From: JBIIJL01 sp044233795
GTDB taxonomy: Bacteria > Pseudomonadota > Gammaproteobacteria > Legionellales > Legionellaceae
Length of the DNA: 12,106 nucleotides
NCBI GenBank assembly: GCA_044233795.1
Contig: JBIIJL010000063.1
Span: 1-12,106, forward strand
Direction: 5' to 3'
The translations under genes were made by a program, and so were the position numbers. The notes under the pieces are model-generated. The model did not search any database and was not told the origin of the DNA. It worked only from the letters and a program-made list of their open reading frames with translations. Positions 7,472-12,106 of this stretch are shown here, in pieces (position 1 is the first letter of the stretch; each line of letters begins with the position of its first letter).

Positions 7472-7900
7472 TTAGGCTCTATTGCATATTTCGTGCGGCT
7501 CAAAGAAATATGCGATTTCAGTCGCGGCATTTTCTATAGAGTCAGAACCATGTACAGCATTTGCATCAATACTATCAGCAAAATCAGCTCTAATTGTGCC
7601 AGGAGCTGCATCTTTAGGATTGGTTGCCCCCATGATGTCACGATGTTTCGACACAGCATCTTGCCCTTTTAACACCTGAATCAATACAGGACCTGAAATC
7701 ATAAATTTCACCAGGTCATTGAAGAAAGGACGCTCTTTATGAACCGCATAGAAACCTTGCGCATCTTCGAGCGATAACTGTTTCATTTTAGCAGCAACAA
7801 TATCCAATCCTGCATTTTCAAATCGACTATAAATTTGTCCAATAACAGATTTTGCAACAGCGTCGGGTTTGATGATTGACAAAGTATATTCAATGGCCAT
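7472..7900 (-). CDS. ndk: Nucleoside diphosphate kinase
   Basis: Ndk balances nucleotide pools by moving the gamma-phosphate of ATP to other nucleoside diphosphates through a phosphohistidine. The product is 142 residues, the normal length. It shows TLSIIKPDAV with Lys11, the GPVLIQVLKGQDAV segment at 70-83, the nucleotide-binding GATNPKDAAPGTIRADF at 91-107 and the active-site NAVHGSDS with His117. The ATG has GGAG eight bases upstream. The gene starts after a 72-bp gap with possible -10 boxes, so it may open a transcript that continues into rlmN. The gene just upstream is unrecognised. Confidence 0.98.
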   Translation of the reverse strand: MAIEYTLSIIKPDAVAKSVIGQIYSRFENAGLDIVAAKMKQLSLEDAQGFYAVHKERPFFNDLVKFMISGPVLIQVLKGQDAVSKHRDIMGATNPKDAAPGTIRADFADSIDANAVHGSDSIENAATEIAYFFEPHEICNRA

Positions 7901-7926
7901 TTTTAAAACTCCAGTTAAAGGGGCTT

Positions 7927-7932
7927 ATTATA
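7927..7932 (-). promoter_or_regulatory. Candidate -10 box for ndk
   Basis: The minus strand reads TATAAT, which would place a transcript start near 7920, about 20 bases before the ndk ATG and just ahead of its GGAG. A second TATAAT lies at 7956-7961. Neither has a recognisable -35 box at normal spacing, so the box choice is uncertain even though a promoter in this gap is reasonable. Confidence 0.35.
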
Positions 7933-7972
7933 CAACAATAACCATCATACTGGCTATTATAAATTCGAGCAG

Positions 7973-8845
7973 CTAGAGTCCCCCAATACTCTGATCAAAT
8001 AACAATGTTGATCGATTTTCAATATCCTGCTCTTGATTAACACGATAATCAGGGAGAAAAGAGATAAATGCAGTGACACTTAATATATGTTCATAAAATT
8101 TACTTCGAAACATTCGCATTTCTTGCTCCATATCTTGCGCTTGTTCCAAATAAATATTTTGACTCAGTGTGATTTGCTTGGATAATTCATCAAAATAGGA
8201 CAATGATTTTACAAGTTGTTTTTTCAAATCAGTATATGAGCTAAGTTCTAATATAGTTACAAGAAGATCCATGAACGATTCTGAATCACTCAACGCCGCC
8301 CCTTCTGAAACTACTGAATGAATCAATGCCCCCCTAAGCTTATGAACTAACTCGCTGTCACTCATCTTGGGAAATAACAGCTTCAGTTCATTTTTTGATT
8401 GCTCAAGTGCCTTTTTAAGACTTGCACCGAGTTTGATTAACTCTCGTTGACTTTGTGCAATCAATTGCTGGTATTTAAGCTCGGTTTGGCTAAATGACTC
8501 AACAAGAACAACCAGTTCAGCTCGTTTTAGCTCTAAATCTTCACGAGTAGTTGCACCAGGAGACTCCTCATCTTTTCCAGCTTCCCCAGACAACAAATAA
8601 TCGATAAACAATTTTTGCACGTATACCTGATAATCATAGGCTTGCTGATGAATGATCCCAGTAAACACATTTTTTAAGGGGACTCGCACTAACTGGTAAT
8701 ATAGACTACATGAATTTGTGAGGGCTTCTTTTATTTCCGATGTAGTCAACTGAATATGCAGACGTTCAAAAATACGAGTGGCAGTTAGAAGTCCATAGGT
8801 TGAAAACCATGTCGACAATTCTTTATCAGTGCTTTGATCGCTCAT
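7973..8845 (-). CDS. Unrecognised helical/coiled-coil protein, 290 residues
   Basis: I do not recognise this family. The product is predicted to be almost entirely helical and soluble, with no signal peptide or clear membrane segment. Residues 1-88 are mixed helix rich in aromatic residues (for example AYDYQVYVQKLFIDYLL). A short flexible linker at 88-101 (SGEAGKDEESPGATT) leads to a long amphipathic stretch at 102-157 with the look of a coiled coil (KRAELVVLVESFSQTELKYQ, then SQRELIKLGASLKKALEQSK). A second helical block follows at about 185-255 with another coiled-coil-like region, and the tail ends IGGL. The ATG has GGA six bases upstream. The gene lies in the same direction as ndk, 72 bases ahead of it, after the palindrome-bearing gap. 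A structural, regulatory or secreted-effector role is possible, but none can be shown from sequence. Confidence 0.8.
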   Translation of the reverse strand: MSDQSTDKELSTWFSTYGLLTATRIFERLHIQLTTSEIKEALTNSCSLYYQLVRVPLKNVFTGIIHQQAYDYQVYVQKLFIDYLLSGEAGKDEESPGATTREDLELKRAELVVLVESFSQTELKYQQLIAQSQRELIKLGASLKKALEQSKNELKLLFPKMSDSELVHKLRGALIHSVVSEGAALSDSESFMDLLVTILELSSYTDLKKQLVKSLSYFDELSKQITLSQNIYLEQAQDMEQEMRMFRSKFYEHILSVTAFISFLPDYRVNQEQDIENRSTLLFDQSIGGL

Positions 8846-8878
8846 TACTCATCCGATTTTCACAATAGCTTTTATCAA

Positions 8879-8884
8879 AGTATA
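8879..8884 (-). promoter_or_regulatory. Candidate -10 box for the 290-residue gene
   Basis: The minus strand reads TATACT (five of six consensus) about 34 bases ahead of the ATG at 8845. No strong -35 box is found at 16-18 bases upstream; a TTGAGA lies much further away, so the box is tentative. The perfect palindrome at 8931-8956 lies some 45 bases upstream of it. Confidence 0.3.
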
Positions 8885-8930
8885 GAGGAGAAAGAGCATA
8901 TTAAGCCAGTAAGAATTTAAAGTCTCAATA

Positions 8931-8956
8931 ACACACAACACACGTGTGTTGTGTGT
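8931..8956. repeat. Perfect 26-bp palindrome with no spacer
   Basis: ACACACAACACAC (8931-8943) is followed directly by its exact reverse complement GTGTGTTGTGTGT (8944-8956), with CACGTG at the centre. It lies in the gap between the 262-residue gene and the 290-residue gene. As RNA it would fold into a stem of about 11 bp. The minus-strand continuation (TATTGAGACTTT) is not a proper U-tract, so it is at best a weak terminator for the minC-lpxH group. It could equally be an operator for a dimeric protein. A shorter inverted pair, TTAAGCC (8901-8907) and GGCTTAA (8974-8980), surrounds it. Confidence 0.85.
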
Positions 8957-8976
8957 GGAGATACTTGACTTAGGGC

Positions 8977-9765
8977 TTAAGGACCTGGAGCGGGGCTTGA
9001 TGGCGCTGGCTTCGGTTCAAAATCCAAATCGAATTTATTATGCAAAAATGCATCCAGCCCACGATGAGGATGAGCTCTGAGTCTATCAAACTCAGCTTTG
9101 TCCAAACGAATACTCTCATCATTCATATCGACAAAAACACCAGGTTCATCCCGATTTGCTTTATACCCATTTTGATTAAGCCAAAGAACAACACCCTCTT
9201 TAAACGAATTTTCAAGCTGTCTTGTTACTGTTTCAATATCCGCCCTTTTATCATCTGGAGTATTCGGTGTAATAATAGGAAACAGCGGGTCACCATCAGA
9301 GCGTTTGACATCACTTAAAGATTCAAACTCTAATTTACCGTCTTTAATATCAGCGTAGTATTGTAATCGGGGTAATTCATCAAGCGTCGGTAACGGATCG
9401 TCCCCCTTCGGAATAAGTTCGTATAAATTACCACCTAGATCAACAAGCATTCCTAGCGGATCTGATGCATGAATAGCTTCGCGCAGTTTATGAGCAACAG
9501 CGACGAGCGAGCAAGCCGCAGATAACCAGTTATCAAAACCTTGCTGGCCATTCTCAATTAATTTTTCAGATCTGTCTACGACCTCTTTCCAAGCGGCATC
9601 AGCCAACTGCTGCTGATGTTCCTTGTAGCCTTGTTTTTCCAAACGTCCTATTTGAGAAGCCTCTTGCTTCATCTTCGTCTGCTTTGCTATGGCTTCCTGC
9701 ATAGAGCTTTCTAAAATTTGCTCTTTTAATTTCGCATCTAATTTCGCGTTTTCGTCAGTTGGCAT
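8977..9765 (-). CDS. Unrecognised acidic protein, 262 residues, overlapping lpxH
   Basis: I do not recognise this family. The ATG ending at 9765 has GGAG seven bases upstream, inside the last codons of lpxH, and overlaps the lpxH stop by 11 bases, so expression is likely coupled to lpxH. The open frame extends 16 codons further but that start has no support. The product is soluble and charged with no signal peptide. Residues 5-75 are Lys/Glu/Gln-rich helix, probably coiled coil. A moderately hydrophobic helix with a single Cys follows at about 78-98 (WLSAACSLVAVAHKLREAI). Residues 102-165 contain many D/L/P turns (DPLGMLVDLGGNLYELIP), and 172-245 are again mixed helix. The tail is proline-rich (EPKPAPSSPAPGP). 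No catalytic motif was seen. It could be a lineage-specific cytoplasmic or secreted protein; this is open. Confidence 0.75.
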   Translation of the reverse strand: MPTDENAKLDAKLKEQILESSMQEAIAKQTKMKQEASQIGRLEKQGYKEHQQQLADAAWKEVVDRSEKLIENGQQGFDNWLSAACSLVAVAHKLREAIHASDPLGMLVDLGGNLYELIPKGDDPLPTLDELPRLQYYADIKDGKLEFESLSDVKRSDGDPLFPIITPNTPDDKRADIETVTRQLENSFKEGVVLWLNQNGYKANRDEPGVFVDMNDESIRLDKAEFDRLRAHPHRGLDAFLHNKFDLDFEPKPAPSSPAPGP

Positions 9766-10495
9766 GCTCACTCTCCACCGGTTGAACAAAATAAAAACCA
9801 CATGCTTGATCATAGCACATTATAAACGGCTTGTCATCCCAATCACTCAGCACATATTGTTGAAAAAAATCACCGCCTTCTTGATGGGTTATTTTACCGG
9901 GTACATGAATATGACCGTGAATAATATTACGTACATTTAGCTTGCGCATATGTGTTATCATGGAAGAGACGACAATCTCCATGAACAATGGAGGTTTACT
10001 TCGATTAGACTGGCTATGACGGCGTACTTCATTTACAATTTTTATCCGCCTTGATAATGGTAGCTTCATAAATAACTTTGGAAAAAACCAATTACGGGTC
10101 AAACGACGAAGCCATTGATGACCTGTATCTCTTGTACAATACCTATCACCATGAGCCAATAATATCTGTTCACCACCCAAATCAATCACTGTAGGATCCG
10201 GCAACAAAATCAACTTTGCAATACTTGCAAAAGCTTTACCTAACAAAAAATCACGATTCCCTGGCATAAAAAAAACATTTACCCCATTTGCTTGAAGATC
10301 TGCTAATTGGCCTGCAATAGACCACGAGAATTCATCTAATCCATCATCACCAGGCCATACATGAAAAAAATCCCCAAGAATATATACGGCACGGGCATTG
10401 CTCGAAGCCCATTCAATAAAACGTTCAAAGCGATAGGTAATTGCAGCATTGTCAGGATGCAGATGTAAATCGGAAATAAAAACAGCATCTATCAT
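9755..10495 (-). CDS. lpxH: UDP-2,3-diacylglucosamine diphosphatase LpxH
   Basis: LpxH hydrolyses UDP-2,3-diacylglucosamine to lipid X and UMP on the inner face of the inner membrane, the fourth step of lipid A synthesis. The 246-residue product has the full set of calcineurin-like metal ligands: Asp9 and His11 (SDLHLH), Asp42 (LGDFFHVW), Asn80 in GNRD, His115 (AHGD), and His193/His195 (HGHIHVPG). The cap region with RRLTRNW...MKLPLSRRIKI between the metal motifs is also typical. Length matches the E. coli enzyme. The ATG shares ATGA with the minC stop, showing translational coupling, and its own ribosome-binding site is weak. An unrecognised gene follows with an 11-base overlap. The enzyme implies the organism makes lipid A by the LpxH route. 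Confidence 0.97.
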   Translation of the reverse strand: MIDAVFISDLHLHPDNAAITYRFERFIEWASSNARAVYILGDFFHVWPGDDGLDEFSWSIAGQLADLQANGVNVFFMPGNRDFLLGKAFASIAKLILLPDPTVIDLGGEQILLAHGDRYCTRDTGHQWLRRLTRNWFFPKLFMKLPLSRRIKIVNEVRRHSQSNRSKPPLFMEIVVSSMITHMRKLNVRNIIHGHIHVPGKITHQEGGDFFQQYVLSDWDDKPFIMCYDQACGFYFVQPVESEHAN

Positions 10496-11208
10496 AAAGA
10501 CTCAATATGAATGTGCTCATCCTTAAGATAAATTTGACAAGGTCCACTGTGAGACTCAATAGCATCTCTTAACTGGTAAAATCCCGCGATGGACACCAAT
10601 TCAGCTTCTAATGATTGACAAAAAATTCGTGCCGTCTTATCACCAGCAATTCCGGCCAACGCCCTTCCACGCAAGGCTCCATAAACATGGATATTCCCAT
10701 CAGCTAAGAGTTCCGCACCATGGCTAACAGACGCCGCTATCACTAGATCACCACCTTTACTCACCACTTGCTGTCCGGAACGAACAGGTGTGGTTAATAA
10801 TTTGGTTTTTATGGTCTCAAAAACGGGTTTTTCTAATACTAAACTATCATCAACCAATGGCTTATCATGTGTTGATGAGCTATGAAGAATTGCAAGCCCT
10901 TGGTTTTGAGCAAGAGTAGCCAAAATGGGAGTAGCCCCTTGGATGGCAACTGGTACCAGCTGAAATTCTCGAAGGCACAGACAAAGCTCATACAAATCAA
11001 GATGATCAGTCTGAATTGACGATGCATCCAATACAACTGGAGTATGATCAAATAAACGCGGAGCTTTAGTCACAACTTCAGCTAATTGTTCTCGTAAAAC
11101 AATCAAATCGGCATCCAAAAGATGCAGTACTGTCAAAGTATACAATCTACCTTTTAATTTAAATGCCTGTGATTTCAGTATATTATCATTCATAACTGCG
11201 ATATCCAT
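10492..11208 (-). CDS. minC: Septum site-determining protein MinC
   Basis: MinC inhibits FtsZ polymerisation and, recruited by MinD, keeps the division septum at mid-cell. The 238-residue product has an N-terminal domain at about 12-110 (AFKLKGRLYTLTVLHL onward) and a C-terminal beta-helix domain at about 134-233. The latter carries the family signature VRSGQQV at 142-148, HGAELLADGNIHVYGALRGR at 163-182, then ALAGIAGD, and AELVSIAGFYQL at 202-213. The C-terminal domain is the part that dimerises and binds MinD, and it is intact. The ATG at 11208 has no clear ribosome-binding site; an internal ATG five codons later is an alternative. minD and minE are not beside it: upstream is divergent fadD, downstream is lpxH. 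MinDE must be encoded elsewhere if the system works. Confidence 0.96.
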   Translation of the reverse strand: MDIAVMNDNILKSQAFKLKGRLYTLTVLHLLDADLIVLREQLAEVVTKAPRLFDHTPVVLDASSIQTDHLDLYELCLCLREFQLVPVAIQGATPILATLAQNQGLAILHSSSTHDKPLVDDSLVLEKPVFETIKTKLLTTPVRSGQQVVSKGGDLVIAASVSHGAELLADGNIHVYGALRGRALAGIAGDKTARIFCQSLEAELVSIAGFYQLRDAIESHSGPCQIYLKDEHIHIESL

Positions 11209-11264
11209 CGCTATGCTTTTTGTTTATACTAGCACGCAAAATAAAATAACAGAAGGCTAAAATC
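11209..11264. promoter_or_regulatory. Divergent promoter region between minC and fadD
   Basis: This 56-bp gap must carry the control signals for both genes, unless promoters lie inside the coding ends. Overlapping -10-like boxes are seen: TATACT on the plus strand (11225-11230, towards fadD) and TATAAA on the minus strand (complement of 11223-11228, towards minC). Neither has a good -35 box at 17 bases. Overlap of the two would make the promoters compete. No clear regulator site (for example a FadR-like palindrome) was recognised. Confidence 0.35.
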
Positions 11265-12106
11265 GTGGATAGACTGTGGCTTAAGCATTACCAACAAGGA
11301 ATTCCTCACGAAATTAACATCGATGAATACACATCGTTGGTTGAGTTATTTGATAAAACATGTCAAAAGCATCAGCATGAAATCGCCTATATCAACATGG
11401 GATGCGAACTTACTTACCATGAAGTAGATGTTTTAAGCATGAAATTCGCTGCATACCTTCAACAGCTGGGTTTAGCCAAAGGCGCGCGTATTGCAATTAT
11501 GCTGCCAAACCTATTGCAATACCCTATCGCTTTGTTTGGCATTCTTCGTGCAGGTTACATCGTTGTGAACACTAACCCGCTGTATACTTGCGATGAAATT
11601 ATCCATCAGCTCAATGACGCATCAGCTGATGCAATCATTGTCTTGGCGAATTTTGCTCATACTGTTCAGCAAGCACTACCTAAGATGCCATCGGTAAAGC
11701 ACGTGATTGTCACAGAGCTTGCTGATCTCTTCCCTTGCATCAAGCGCTTGCTAGTAAATAGTGTTGTAAAGTACCTCAAGAAGATGGTTCCTAATTTCAC
11801 AATTACTGGGGCTGTAAGCTTTAAGAAAGCCCTATCCATTGGCTCGAAGCATACATTTCAATCAGTAGCACTCAATCATCAAGATATCGCTTTCTTGCAA
11901 TACACCGGGGGTACCACAGGCATTGCAAAAGGTGCAATCTTAACCCACGGAAACATGGTGGCAAACGTACTACAAGCATCTGCATGGATTAATCCTATTT
12001 CTTTAGGAGAAAAAGATCTCATTATCACAGCACTACCGCTTTATCATATCTTTTCACTGACTGCTAATTGCTTAACATTCTTTAAAGCTGGCGCTAAAAA
12101 CTTGTT
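11265..12106 (+). CDS. fadD: Long-chain-fatty-acid--CoA ligase FadD (5' part, cut by window end)
   Basis: FadD activates long-chain fatty acids to acyl-CoA with ATP at the inner membrane, for beta-oxidation or lipid synthesis. The GTG start has AAGG eight bases upstream, and the protein opens VDRLWLKHYQQGIPHEIN, aligning with the E. coli start. The first 280 residues are visible, about half of a 560-residue enzyme. Conserved features include PNLLQYPIALFGILRAGYIV at 81-100, VNTNPLYT just after, NFAHT at 129-133, and the AMP/ATP P-loop YTGGTTGIAKGAILTHGNM at 213-231. ALPLYHIFSLT follows at 256-266. It runs opposite to all other genes here, facing away from minC. Reading continues open to the window end with no frame break. 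The C-terminal acyl-CoA domain lies outside. Confidence 0.95.
   Translation, partial: MDRLWLKHYQQGIPHEINIDEYTSLVELFDKTCQKHQHEIAYINMGCELTYHEVDVLSMKFAAYLQQLGLAKGARIAIMLPNLLQYPIALFGILRAGYIVVNTNPLYTCDEIIHQLNDASADAIIVLANFAHTVQQALPKMPSVKHVIVTELADLFPCIKRLLVNSVVKYLKKMVPNFTITGAVSFKKALSIGSKHTFQSVALNHQDIAFLQYTGGTTGIAKGAILTHGNMVANVLQASAWINPISLGEKDLIITALPLYHIFSLTANCLTFFKAGAKNL

Noticed and set aside
8901..8980. TTAAGCC/GGCTTAA pair as ends of a small mobile element around the palindrome
   Set aside because: Seven-base inverted ends without a target duplication are too weak, and one end overlaps the stop of a coding gene.
10839..11051. Minus-strand 70-codon frame inside minC
   Set aside because: It is another frame within a well-conserved gene, with no ribosome-binding site or family signal.

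Overview
The window reads as a chromosomal housekeeping segment of a gammaproteobacterium with moderately AT-rich DNA. Twelve complete genes lie on the minus strand. One gene starts on the plus strand and runs off the right edge, and there may be the first few codons of another minus-strand gene at the left edge. Gene content and order match the conserved ndk-rlmN-pilW-rodZ-(ispG)-hisS-yfgM-bamB-der cluster of gammaproteobacteria. The lack of ispG, the short RodZ, the isolated minC-lpxH pair and the two unrecognised proteins would suit the Legionellales/Coxiella-like branch. That placement is an inference from layout and not from any database comparison.

Transcription on the minus strand runs from right to left. 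It begins with minC and lpxH, which share an ATGA stop/start overlap, followed by an unrecognised 262-residue gene whose start overlaps the end of lpxH. A 211-bp gap follows between that start-coupled group's last stop and the next gene's start signals; its coding-free part (8846-8976) carries a perfect 26-bp palindrome. Next come an unrecognised 290-residue helical/coiled-coil gene, ndk, rlmN, the pilus lipoprotein gene pilW, a short rodZ, hisS, yfgM, bamB and der. Spacings are small or negative apart from three gaps that could hold promoters: ahead of ndk, pilW and yfgM. To the left of der, nearly 280 bases hold no convincing gene. On the right, fadD diverges from minC across a 56-bp gap.

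Functionally the window groups envelope and division genes (minC, lpxH, rodZ, pilW, bamB, yfgM), translation and ribosome genes (hisS, rlmN, der), nucleotide metabolism (ndk) and fatty-acid activation (fadD). YfgM and BamB both work in outer-membrane protein biogenesis, and LpxH supplies lipid A. MinC and RodZ act on cell division and shape.

Several starts were chosen from ribosome-binding sites and family alignment and are shorter than the longest open frame: bamB, yfgM, hisS, rlmN and the 262-residue gene. No CRISPR array, insertion sequence, tRNA or rRNA was seen. Nothing amounts to a clear new system. The points most worth following up are the lpxH-linked and ndk-linked unknown genes with the palindrome between them, and the rodZ/hisS junction where ispG and the RodZ periplasmic domain are both missing.
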